Assembly (NCBI RefSeq): GCF_037975245.1
Contig: NC_092571.1
Coordinates: forward strand, 21,687,917-21,751,916
DNA from: Apostichopus japonicus
Lineage: Eukaryota > Echinodermata > Holothuroidea > Aspidochirotida > Stichopodidae
DNA: 64,000 nt
Reading direction: 5' to 3'
Shown here: in pieces, positions 22,275 through 34,812 of the stretch
How the letters are laid out: each line of letters opens with the position of its first letter
How positions within the stretch are numbered: position 1 is the first letter of the stretch
Position numbers and translations under genes: made by a program
The notes under the pieces: model-generated
Databases searched by the model: none
What the model was told of the DNA's origin: nothing
The model's input: the letters and a program-made list of their open reading frames with translations, nothing else

Positions 22275-25200
22275 TCGAACCCCGGGTGATGACGTCTTTT
22301 GCCGATCTTTTACAGCAAGTGCCTACACGGGGAGCTGTAAGTATTAGTTAATCCACCTAATATCTCAGTCCATACAGTGGCGCGACGGCTTGGCGCGTTG
22401 TACGAGCTAATGATCGAGACTCTCTTTTGCATCCGTGGTTCGAACCCCGGGTGATGACGTCTTTTGACGATCTTTTACAGCAAGTGCCTACACGGGGAGC
22501 TGTAAGTATTAGTTAATCCACCTAATATCTCAGTCCATACAGTGGCGCGATGGCTTGGCGCACTGTACGAGCTAATGATCGAGACTCTCTTTTGCATCCG
22601 TGGTTCGAACCCCGGGTGATGACGTCTTTTGCCGATCTTTTACAGCAAGTGCCTACACTGGCAGCTGTAAGTATTAGTTAATCCACCTAATATCTCAGTC
22701 CATACAGTGGCGCGATGGCTTGGCGCGTTGTACGAGCTGATGATCGAGACTCTCTTTTGCATCCGTGGTTCGAACCCCGGGTGATGACGTCTTTTGCCGA
22801 TCTTTTACAGCAAGTGCCTACACGGGGAGCTGTAAGTATTAGTTAATCCACCTAATATCTCAGTGCATACAGTGGCGCGATGGCTTGGCGCGTTGTACGA
22901 GCTGATGATCGAGACTCTCTTTTGCATCCGTGGTTCGAACCCCGGGTGATGACGTCTTTTGCCGATCTTTTACAGCAAGTGCCTACACTGGCAGCTGTAA
23001 GTATTAGTTAATCCACCTAATATCTCAGTCCATACAGTGGCGCGATGGCTTGGCGCGTTGTACGAGCTGATGATCGAGACTCTCTTTTGCATCCGTGGTT
23101 CGAACCCCGGGTGATGACGTCTTTTGCCGATCTTTTACAGCAAGTGCCTACACGGGGAGCTGTAAGTATTAGTTAATCCACCTAATATCTCAGTCCATAC
23201 AGTGGCGCGATGGCTTGGCGCACTGTACGAGCTGATGATCGAGACTCTCTTTTGCATCCGTGGTTCGAACCCCGGGTGATGACGTCTTTTGCCGATCTTT
23301 TACAGCAAGTGCCTACACGGGGAGCTGTAAGTATTAGTTAATCCACCTAATATCTCAGTCCATACAGTGGCGCGATGGCTTGGCGCGTTGTACGAGCTGA
23401 TGATCGAGACTCTCTTTTGCATCCGTGGTTCGAACCCCGGGTGATGACGTCTTTTGCCGATCTTTTACAGCAAGTGCCTACACTGGCAGCGGTAAGTATT
23501 AGTTAATCCACCTAATATCTCAGTCCATACAGTGGCGCGATGGCTTGGCGCGTTGTACGAGCTGATGATCGAGACTCTCTTTTGCATCCGTGGTTCGAAC
23601 CCCGGGTGATGACGTCTTTTGCCGATCTTTTACAGCAAGTGCCTACACGGGGAGCTGTAAGTATTAGTTAATCCAGCTAATATCTCAGTCCATACAGTGG
23701 CGCGACGGCTTGGCGCGCTGTACGAGCTGATGATCGAGACTCTCTTTTGCATCCGTGGTTCGAACCCCGGGTGATGACGTCTTTTGCCGATCTTTTACAG
23801 CAAGTGCCTACACGGGGAGCTGTAAGTATTAGTTAATCCACCTAATATCTCAGTCCATACAGTGGCGCGATGGCTTGGCGCACTGTACGAGCTGATGATC
23901 GAGACTCTCTTTTGCATCCGTGGTTCGAACCCCGGGTGATGACGTCTTTTGCCGATCTTTTACAGCAAGTGCCTACACGGGGAGCTGTAAGTATTAGTTA
24001 ATCCACCTAATATCTCAGTCCATACAGTGGCGCGATGGCTTGGCGCACTGTACGAGCTGATGATCGAGACTCTCTTTTGCATCCGTGGTTCGAACCCCGG
24101 GTGATGACGTCTTTTGCCGATCTTTTACAGCAAGTGCCTACACGGGGAGCTGTAAGTATTAGTTAATCCACCTAATATCTCAGTCCATACAGTGGCGCGA
24201 TGGCTTGGCGCGTTGTACGAGCTGATGATCGAGACTCTCTTTTGCATCCGTGGTTCGAACCCCGGGTGATGACGTCTTTTGCCGATCTTTTACAGCAAGT
24301 GCCTACACGGGGAGCTGTAAGTATTAGTTAATCCACCTAATATCTCAGTCCATACAGTGGCGCGATGGCTTGGCGCGTTGTACGAGCTGATGATCGAGAC
24401 TCTCTTTTGCATCCGTGGTTCGAACCCCGGGTGATGACGTCTTTTGCCGATCTTTTACAGCAAGTGCCTACACTGGCAGCTGTAAGTATTAGTTAATCCA
24501 CCTAATATCTCAGTCCATACAGTGGCGCGACGGCTTGGCGCGTTGTACGAGCTGATGATCGAGACTCTCTTTTGCATCCGTGGTTCGAACCCCGGGTGAT
24601 GACGTCTTTTGCCGATCTTTTACAGCAAGTGCCTACACTGGCAGCTGTAAGTATTAGTTAATCCACCTAATATCTCAGTCCATACAGTGGCGCGATGGCT
24701 TGGCGCGTTGTACGAACTGATGATCGAGACTCTCTTTTGCATCCGTGGTTCGAACCCCGGGTGATGACGTCTTTCGCCGATCTTTTACAGCAAGTGCCTA
24801 CACGGGGAGCTGTAAGTATTAGTTAATCCACCTAATATCCCAGTCCATACAGTGGCGCGATGGCTTGGCGCACTGTACGAGCTGATGATCGAGACTCTCT
24901 TTTGCATCCGTGGTTCGAACCCCGGGTGATGACGTCTTTTGCCGATCTTTTACAGCAAGTGCCTACACGGGGAGCTGTAAGTATTAGTTAATCCACCTAA
25001 TATCCCAGTCCATACAGTGGCGCGATGGCTCGGCGCACTGTACGAGCTGATGATCGAGACTCTCTTTTGCATCCGTGGTTCGAACCCCGGGTGATGACGT
25101 CTTTTGCCGATCTTTTACAGCAAGTGCCTACACGGGGAGCTGTAAGTATTAGTTAATCCAGCTAATATCTCAGTCCATACAGTGGCGCGATGGCTCGGCG

Positions 25201-28200
25201 CACTGTACGAGCTGATGATCGAGACTCTCTTTTGCATCCGTGGTTCGAACCCCGGGTGATGACGTCTTTTGCCGATCTTTTACAGCAAGTGCCTACACGG
25301 GGAGCTGTAAGTATTAGTTAATCCAGCTAATATCTCAGTCCATATAATGGCGCGATGGCTCGGCGCGTTGTACGAGCTGATGATCGAGACTCTCTTTTGC
25401 ATCCGTGGTTCGAACCCCGGGTGATGACGTCTTTTGCCGATCTTTTACAGCAAGTGCCTACACGGGGAGCTGTAAGTATTAGTTAATCCAGCTAATATCT
25501 CAGTCCATACAGTGGCGCGATGGCTTGGCGCGTTGTACGAGCTGATGATCGAGACTCTCTTTTGCATCCGTGGTTCGAACCCCGGGTGATGACGTCTTTT
25601 GCCGATCTTTTACAGCAAGTGCCTACACGGGGAGCTGTAAGTATTAGTTAATCCACCTAATATCTCAGTCCATACAGTGGCGCGATGGCTTGGCGCGCTG
25701 TACGAGCTGATGATCGAGACTCTCTTTTGCATCCGTGGTTCGAACCCCGGGTGATGACGTCTTTTGCCGATCTTTTACAGCAAGTGCCTACACTGGCAGC
25801 TGTAAGTATTAGTTAATCCAGCTAATATCTCAGTCCATACAGTGGCGCGACGGCTTGGCGCGTTGTACGAGCTGATGATCGAGACTCTCTTTTGCATCCG
25901 TGGTTCGAACCCCGGGTGATGACGTCTTTTGCCGATCTTTTACAGCAAGTGCCTACACTGGCAGCTGTAAGTATTAGTTAATCCAGCTAATATCTCAGTC
26001 CATACAGTGGCGCGATGGCTTGGCGCACTGTACGAGCTGATGATCGAGACTCTCTTTTGCATCCGTGGTTCGAACCCCGGGTGATGACGTCTTTTGCCGA
26101 TCTTTTACAGCAAGTGCCTACACGGGGAGCTGTAAGTATTAGTTAATCCAGCTAATATCTCAGTCCATACAGTGGCGCGATGGCTTGGCGCACTGTACGA
26201 GCTGATGATCGAGACTCTCTTTTGCATCCGTGGTTCGAACCCCGGGTGATGACGTCTTTTGCCGATCTTTTACAGCAAGTGCCTACACGGGGAGCTGTAA
26301 GTATTAGTTAATCCAGCTAATATCTCAGTCCATACAGTGGCGCGATGGCTTGGCGCACTGTACGAGCTGATGATCGAGACTCTCTTTTGCATCCGTGGTT
26401 CGAACCCCGGGTGATGACGTCTTTTGCCGATCTTTTACAGCAAGTGCCTACACTGGCAGCTGTAAGTATTAGTTAATCCAGCTAATATCTCAGTCCATAC
26501 AGTGGCGCGATGGCTTGGCGCGTTGTACGAGCTGATGATCGAGACTCTCTTTTGCATCCGTGGTTCGAACCCCGGGTGATGACGTCTTTTGCCGATCTTT
26601 TACAGCAAGTGCCTACACAGGGAGCTGTAAGTATTAGTTAATCCACCTAATATCTCAGTCCATACAGTGGCGCGATGGCTTGGCGCACTGTACGAGCTGA
26701 TGATCGAGACTCTCTTTTGCATCCGTGGTTCGAACCCCGGGTGATGACGTCTTTTGCCGATCTTTTACAGCAAGTGCCTACACGGGGAGCTGTAAGTATT
26801 AGTTAATCCAGCTAATATCTCAGTCCATACAGTGGCGCGATGGCTTGGCGCGTTGTACGAGCTGATGATCGAGACTCTCTTTTGCATCCGTGGTTCGAAC
26901 CCCGGGTGATGACGTCTTTTGCCGATCTTTTACAGCAAGTGCCTACACGGGGAGCTGTAAGTATTAGTTAATCCACCTAATATCTCAGTCCATACAGTGG
27001 CGCGATGGCTCGGCGCACTGTACGAGCTGATGATCGAGACTCTCTTTTGCATCCGTGGTTCGAACCCCGGGTGATGACGTCTTTTGCCGATCTTTTACAG
27101 CAAGTGCCTACACGGGGAGCTGTAAGTATTAGTTAATCCACCTAATATCTCAGTCCATACAATGGCGCGATGGCTCGGCGCGTTGTACGAGCTGATGATC
27201 GAGACTCTCTTTTGCATCCGTGGTTCGAAGCCCGGGTGATGACGTCTTTTGCCGATCTTTTACAGCAAGTGCCTACACGGGGAGCTGTAAATATTAGTTA
27301 ATCCACCTAATATCTCAGTCCATACAGTGGCGCGATGGCTTGGCGCGTTGTACGAGCTGATGATCGAGACTCTCTTTTGCATCCGTGGTTCGAAGCCCGG
27401 GTGATGACGTCTTTTGCCGATCTTTTACAGCAAGTGCCTACACGGGGAGCTGTAAGTATTAGTTAATCCACCTAATATCTCAGTCCATACAGTGGCGCGA
27501 TGGCTTGGCGCGTTGTACGAGCTGATGATCGAGACTCTCTTTTGCATCCGTGGTTCGAACCCCGGGTGATGACGTCTTTTGCCGATCTTTTACAGCAAGT
27601 GCCTACACGGGGAGCTGTAAGTATTAGTTAATCCACCTAATATCTCAGTCCATACAGTGGCGCGATGGCTTGGCGCGTTGTACGAGCTGATGATCGAGAC
27701 TCTCTTTTGCATCCGTGGTTCGAAGCCCGGGTGATGACGTCTTTTGCCGATCTTTTACAGCAAGTGCCTACACGGGGAGCTGTAAGTATTAGTTAATCCA
27801 CCTAATATCTCAGTCCATACAGTGGCGCGATGGCTTGGCGCGTTGTACGAGCTGATGATCGAGACTCTCTTTTGCATCCGTGGTTCGAAGCCCGGGTGAT
27901 GACGTCTTTTGCCGATCTTTTACAGCAAGTGCCTACACTGGCAGCTGTAAGTATTAGTTAATCCACCTAATATCTCAGTCCATACAGTGGCGCGATGGCT
28001 TGGCGCGTTGTACGAGCTGATGATCGAGACTCTCTTTTGCATCCGTGGTTCGAACCCCGGGTGATGACGTCTTTTGCCGATCTTTTACAGCAAGTGCCTA
28101 CACTGGCAGCTGTAAGTATTAGTTAATCCACCTAATATCTCAGTCCATACAGTGGCGCGATGGCTTGGCGCGTTGTACGAGCTGATGATCGAGACTCTCT

Positions 28201-28544
28201 TTTGCATCCGTGGTTCGAACCCCGGGTGAGGACGTCTTTTGCCGATCTTTTACAGCAAGTGCCTACACTGGCAGCTGTAAGTATTAGTTAATCCACCTAA
28301 TATCTCAGTCCATACAGTGGCGCGATGGCTTGGCGCGTTGTACGAGCTGATGATCGAGACTCTCTTTTGCATCCGTGGTTCGAACCCCGGGTGATGACGT
28401 CTTTTGCCGATCTTTTACAGCAAGTGCCTACACTGGCAGCTGTAAGTATTAGTTAATCCACCTAATATCTCAGTCCATACAGTGGCGCGATGGCTTGGCG
28501 CGTTGTACGAGCTGATGATCGAGACTCTCTTTTGCATCCGTGGT
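22275..28544. repeat. Mixed domain with C6G and C117 clusters
   Basis: Units are mainly C82 with both u55/u58 haplotypes. Local clusters include A135 units (22.4-22.6 kb), a pair with TATCCCAG (24,750-25,079), adjacent C117 units around 24,915-25,409 including a TATAATGG unit starting at 25,245, a C117 pair at 26,895-27,224, and several C6G units (TCGAAGCCC) between 27,225 and 28,050. One unit at 27,060 has G103A alone (ACAATGG). No other feature is present. Confidence 0.75.
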
Positions 28545-29864
28545 TCGAACCCCGGGTGATGACGTCTTTTGCCGATCTTTTACAGCAAGTGCCTACACGG
28601 GGAGCTGTAAGTATTAGTTAATCCAGCTAATATCTCAGTCCATACAGTGGCGCGATGGCTTGGCGCGTTGTACGAGCTGATGATCGAGACTCTCTTTTGC
28701 ATCCGTGGTTCGAACCCCGGGTGATGACGTCTTTTGCCGATCTTTTACAGCAAGTGCCTACACGGGGAGCTGTAAGTATTAGTTAATCCAGCTAATATCT
28801 CAGTCCATACAGTGGCGCGATGGCTTGGCGCGTTGTACGAGCTGATGATCGAGACTCTCTTTTGCATCCGTGGTTCGAACCCCGGGTGATGACGTCTTTT
28901 GCCGATCTTTTACAGCAAGTGCCTACACGGGGAGCTGTAAGTATTAGTTAATCCAGCTAATATCTCAGTCCATACAGTGGCGCGATGGCTTGGCGCGTTG
29001 TACGAGCTGATGATCGAGACTCTCTTTTGCATCCGTGGTTCGAACCCCGGGTGATGACGTCTTTTGCCGATCTTTTACAGCAAGTGCCTACACGGGGAGC
29101 TGTAAGTATTAGTTAATCCAGCTAATATCTCAGTCCATACAGTGGCGCGATGGCTTGGCGCGTTGTACGAGCTGATGATCGAGACTCTCTTTTGCATCCG
29201 TGGTTCGAACCCCGGGTGATGACGTCTTTTGCCGATCTTTTACAGCAAGTGCCTACACGGGGAGCTGTAAGTATTAGTTAATCCAGCTAATATCTCAGTC
29301 CATACAGTGGCGCGATGGCTTGGCGCGTTGTACGAGCTGATGATCGAGACTCTCTTTTGCATCCGTGGTTCGAACCCCGGGTGATGACGTCTTTTGCCGA
29401 TCTTTTACAGCAAGTGCCTACACGGGGAGCTGTAAGTATTAGTTAATCCAGCTAATATCTCAGTCCATACAGTGGCGCGATGGCTTGGCGCGTTGTACGA
29501 GCTGATGATCGAGACTCTCTTTTGCATCCGTGGTTCGAACCCCGGGTGATGACGTCTTTTGCCGATCTTTTACAGCAAGTGCCTACACGGGGAGCTGTAA
29601 GTATTAGTTAATCCAGCTAATATCTCAGTCCATACAGTGGCGCGATGGCTTGGCGCGTTGTACGAGCTGATGATCGAGACTCTCTTTTGCATCCGTGGTT
29701 CGAACCCCGGGTGATGACGTCTTTTGCCGATCTTTTACAGCAAGTGCCTACACGGGGAGCTGTAAGTATTAGTTAATCCAGCTAATATCTCAGTCCATAC
29801 AGTGGCGCGATGGCTTGGCGCGTTGTACGAGCTGATGATCGAGACTCTCTTTTGCATCCGTGGT
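28545..29864. repeat. Homogeneous block of eight identical units
   Basis: Eight consecutive units of type G55/G58, G82, GT, G126, T137 show no difference from each other that I can find (1,320 bp). Four more units of the same type occur at 30,690-31,349 after an interruption by C82 units. This fits a recent local amplification of one unit. Confidence 0.8.
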
Positions 29865-32174
29865 TCGAACCCCGGGTGATGACGTCTTTTGCCGATCTTT
29901 TACAGCAAGTGCCTACACTGGCAGCTGTAAGTATTAGTTAATCCACCTAATATCTCAGTCCATACAGTGGCGCGATGGCTTGGCGCGTTGTACGAGCTGA
30001 TGATCGAGACTCTCTTTTGCATCCGTGGTTCGAAGCCCGGGTGATGACGTCTTTTGCCGATCTTTTACAGCAAGTGCCTACACGGGGAGCTGTAAGTATT
30101 AGTTAATCCACCTAATATCTCAGTCCATACAGTGGCGCGATGGCTTGGCGCGTTGTACGAGCTGATGATCGAGACTCTCTTTTGCATCCGTGGTTCGAAG
30201 CCCGGGTGATGACGTCTTTTGCCGATCTTTTACAGCAAGTGCCTACACTGGCAGCTGTAAGTATTAGTTAATCCACCTAATATCTCAGTCCATACAGTGG
30301 CGCGATGGCTTGGCGCACTGTACGAGCTGATGATCGAGACTCTCTTTTGCATCCGTGGTTCGAACCCCGGGTGATGACGTCTTTTGCCGATCTTTTACAG
30401 CAAGTGCCTACACTGGCAGCTGTAAGTATTAGTTAATCCACCTAATATCTCAGTCCATACAGTGGCGCGATGGCTTGGCGCGTTGTACGAGCTGATGATC
30501 GAGACTCTCTTTTGCATCCGTGGTTCGAACCCCGGGTGATGACGTCTTTTGCCGATCTTTTACAGCAAGTGCCTACACTGGCAGCTGTAAGTATTAGTTA
30601 ATCCAGCTAATATCTCAGTCCATACAGTGGCGCGATGGCTTGGCGCGTTGTACGAGCTGATGATCGAGACTCTCTTTTGCATCCGTGGTTCGAACCCCGG
30701 GTGATGACGTCTTTTGCCGATCTTTTACAGCAAGTGCCTACACGGGGAGCTGTAAGTATTAGTTAATCCAGCTAATATCTCAGTCCATACAGTGGCGCGA
30801 TGGCTTGGCGCGTTGTACGAGCTGATGATCGAGACTCTCTTTTGCATCCGTGGTTCGAACCCCGGGTGATGACGTCTTTTGCCGATCTTTTACAGCAAGT
30901 GCCTACACGGGGAGCTGTAAGTATTAGTTAATCCAGCTAATATCTCAGTCCATACAGTGGCGCGATGGCTTGGCGCGTTGTACGAGCTGATGATCGAGAC
31001 TCTCTTTTGCATCCGTGGTTCGAACCCCGGGTGATGACGTCTTTTGCCGATCTTTTACAGCAAGTGCCTACACGGGGAGCTGTAAGTATTAGTTAATCCA
31101 GCTAATATCTCAGTCCATACAGTGGCGCGATGGCTTGGCGCGTTGTACGAGCTGATGATCGAGACTCTCTTTTGCATCCGTGGTTCGAACCCCGGGTGAT
31201 GACGTCTTTTGCCGATCTTTTACAGCAAGTGCCTACACGGGGAGCTGTAAGTATTAGTTAATCCAGCTAATATCTCAGTCCATACAGTGGCGCGATGGCT
31301 TGGCGCGTTGTACGAGCTGATGATCGAGACTCTCTTTTGCATCCGTGGTTCGAACCCCGGGTGATGACGTCTTTTGCCGATCTTTTACAGCAAGTGCCTA
31401 CACTGGCAGCTGTAAGTATTAGTTAATCCACCTAATATCTCAGTCCATACAGTGGCGCGATGGCTTGGCGCGTTGTACGAGCTGATGATCGAGACTCTCT
31501 TTTGCATCCGTGGTTCGAACCCCGGGTGATGACGTCTTTTGCCGATCTTTTACAGCAAGTGCCTACACTGGCAGCTGTAAGTATTAGTTAATCCACCTAA
31601 TATCTCAGTCCATACAGTGGCGCGATGGCTTGGCGCACTGTACGAGCTGATGATCGAGACTCTCTTTTGCATCCGTGGTTCGAACCCCGGGTGATGACGT
31701 CTTTTGCCGATCTTTTACAGCAAGTGCCTACACTGGCAGCTGTAAGTATTAGTTAATCCACCTAATATCTCAGTCCATACAGTGGCGCGATGGCTTGGCG
31801 CACTGTACGAGCTGATGATCGAGACTCTCTTTTGCATCCGTGGTTCGAACCCCGGGTGAAGACGTCTTTTGCCGATCTTTTACAGCAAGTGCCTACACTG
31901 GCAGCTGTAAGTATTAGTTAATCCACCTAATATCTCAGTCCATACAGTGGCGCGATGGCTTGGCGCGTTGTACGAGCTGATGATCGAGACTCTCTTTTGC
32001 ATCCGTGGTTCGAACCCCGGGTGATGACGTCTTTTGCCGATCTTTTACAGCAAGTGCCTACACTGGCAGCTGTAAGTATTAGTTAATCCACCTAATATCT
32101 CAGTCCATACAGTGGCGCGATGGCTTGGCGCGTTGTACGAGCTGATGATCGAGACTCTCTTTTGCATCCGTGGT
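29865..32174. repeat. Mixed units between homogeneous blocks
   Basis: C82 units with T55/C58 dominate, with two C6G units (30,030 and 30,195) recalling the cluster at 27-28 kb, then a run of G55/G58, G82, GT units matching the 28,545-29,864 type. A private GTGAAGACG occurs near 31,860. The sequence of types partly repeats that of 27-29 kb, suggesting a larger but eroded duplication. Confidence 0.65.
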
Positions 32175-32502
32175 TCGAACCTCGGGTGATGACGTCTTTT
32201 GCCGATCTTTACAGCAAGTGCCTACACGGGGAGCTGTAAGTATTAGTTAATCCAGCTAATATCTCAGTCCATACAGTGGCGCGATGGCTTGGCGCGTTGT
32301 ACGAGCTGATGATCGAGACTCTCTTTTGCATCCGTGGTTCGAACCTCGGGTGATGACGTCTTTTGCCGATCTTTACAGCAAGTGCCTACACGGGGAGCTG
32401 TAAGTATTAGTTAATCCAGCTAATATCTCAGTCCATACAGTGGCGCGATGGCTTGGCGCGTTGTACGAGCTGATGATCGAGACTCTCTTTTGCATCCGTG
32501 GT
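32175..32502. repeat. Twin 164-bp units sharing a T deletion and C8T
   Basis: Two adjacent units both read CCTCGGG in place of CCCCGGG (C8T) and both have lost one T from the second T4 tract (ATCTTTACAGC). Sharing two private changes shows that a single mutant 164-bp unit was duplicated in tandem. This is direct evidence for a one-unit amplification step. C8T also destroys the CCCGGG palindrome. Confidence 0.9.
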
Positions 32503-33657
32503 TCGAACCCCGGGTGATGACGTCTTTTGCCGATCTTTTACAGCAAGTGCCTACACGGGGAGCTGTAAGTATTAGTTAATCCAGCTAATATCTCAGTCCA
32601 CACAGTGGCGCGATGGCTTGGCGCGTTGTACGAGCTGATGATCGAGACTCTCTTTTGCATCCGTGGTTCGAACCCCGGGTGATGACGTCTTTTGCCGATC
32701 TTTTACAGCAAGTGCCTACACGGGGAGCTGTAAGTATTAGTTAATCCAGCTAATATCTCAGTCCATACAGTGGCGCGATGGCTTGGCGCGTTGTACGAGC
32801 TGATGATCGAGACTCTCTTTTGCATCCGTGGTTCGAACCCCGGGTGATGACGTCTTTTGCCGATCTTTTACAGCAAGTGCCTACACGGGGAGCTGTAAGT
32901 ATTAGTTAATCCAGCTAATATCTCAGTCCATACAGTGGCGCGATGGCTTGGCGCACTGTACGAGCTGATGATCGAGACTCTCTTTTGCATCCGTGGTTCG
33001 AACCCCGGGTGATGACGTCTTTTGCCGATCTTTTACAGCAAGTGCCTACACGGGGAGCTGTAAGTATTAGTTAATCCAGCTAATATCTCAGTCCATACAG
33101 TGGCGCGATGGCTTGGCGCGTTGTACGAGCTGATGATCGAGACTCTCTTTTGCATCCGTGGTTCGAACCCCGGGTGATGACGTCTTTTGCCGATCTTTTA
33201 CAGCAAGTGCCTACACGGGGAGCTGTAAGTATTAGTTAATCCAGCTAATATCTCAGTCCATACAGTGGCGCGATGGCTTGGCGCGTTGTACGAGCTGATG
33301 ATCGAGACTCTCTTTTGCATCCGTGGTTCGAACCCCGGGTGATGACGTCTTTTGCCGATCTTTTACAGCAAGTGCCTACACGGGGAGCTGTAAGTATTAG
33401 TTAATCCAGCTAATATCTCAGTCCATACAGTGGCGCGATGGCTTGGCGCGTTGTACGAGCTGATGATCGAGACTCTCTTTTGCATCCGTGGTTCGAACCC
33501 CGGGTGATGACGTCTTTTGCCGATCTTTTACAGCAAGTGCCTACACGGGGAGCTGTAAGTATTAGTTAATCCAGCTAATATCTCAGTCCATACAGTGGCG
33601 CGATGGCTTGGCGCACTGTACGAGCTGATGATCGAGACTCTCTTTTGCATCCGTGGT
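32503..33657. repeat. Run of G55/G58, G82 units
   Basis: Seven units of type G55/G58, G82 with GT or AC. The first carries CCACACAG like the units at 8,911 and 10,231, over 20 kb away, so this variant arose more than once or was moved within the array. No other feature is present. Confidence 0.75.
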
Positions 33658-34812
33658 TCGAACCACGGGTGATGACGTCTTTTGCCGATCTTTTACAGCA
33701 AGTGCCTACACTGGCAGCTGTAAGTATTAGTTAATCCAGCTAATATCTCAGTCCATACAGTGGCGCGATGGCTTGGCGCACTGTACGAGCTGATGATCGA
33801 GACTCTCTTTTGCATCCGTGGTTCGAACCCCGGGTGATGACGTCTTTTGCCGATCTTTTACAGCAAGTGCCTACACTGGCAGCTGTAAGTATTAGTTAAT
33901 CCAGCTAATATCTCAGTCCATACAGTGGCGCGATGGCTTGGCGCACTGTACGAGCTGATGATCGAGACTCTCTTTTGCATCCGTGGTTCGAACCCCGGGT
34001 GATGACGTCTTTTGCCGATCTTTTACAGCAAGTGCCTACACTGGCAGCTGTAAGTATTAGTTAATCCAGCTAATATCTCAGTCCATACAGTGGCGCGATG
34101 GCTTGGCGCACTGTACGAGCTGATGATCGAGACTCTCTTTTGCATCCGTGGTTCGAACCCCGGGTGATGACGTCTTTTGCCGATCTTTTACAGCAAGTGC
34201 CTACACTGGCAGCTGTAAGTATTAGTTAATCCAGCTAATATCTCAGTCCATACAGTGGCGCGATGGCTTGGCGCACTGTACGAGCTGATGATCGAGACTC
34301 TCTTTTGCATCCGTGGTTCGAACCCCGGGTGATGACGTCTTTTGCCGATCTTTTACAGCAAGTGCCTACACTGGCAGCTGTAAGTATTAGTTAATCCAGC
34401 TAATATCTCAGTCCATACAGTGGCGCGATGGCTTGGCGCACTGTACGAGCTGATGATCGAGACTCTCTTTTGCATCCGTGGTTCGAACCCCGGGTGATGA
34501 CGTCTTTTGCCGATCTTTTACAGCAAGTGCCTACACTGGCAGCTGTAAGTATTAGTTAATCCAGCTAATATCTCAGTCCATACAGTGGCGCGATGGCTTG
34601 GCGCACTGTACGAGCTGATGATCGAGACTCTCTTTTGCATCCGTGGTTCGAACCCCGGGTGATGACGTCTTTTGCCGATCTTTTACAGCAAGTGCCTACA
34701 CTGGCAGCTGTAAGTATTAGTTAATCCAGCTAATATCTCAGTCCATACAGTGGCGCGATGGCTTGGCGCACTGTACGAGCTGATGATCGAGACTCTCTTT
34801 TGCATCCGTGGT
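33658..34812. repeat. Homogeneous block of seven T55/C58-G82-AC units
   Basis: Seven consecutive units are of type T55/C58, G82, AC, G126. The first has a private C8A (AACCACGGG); the other six look identical. The same type also runs at 18,151-18,975. This is another local amplification. Confidence 0.8.
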
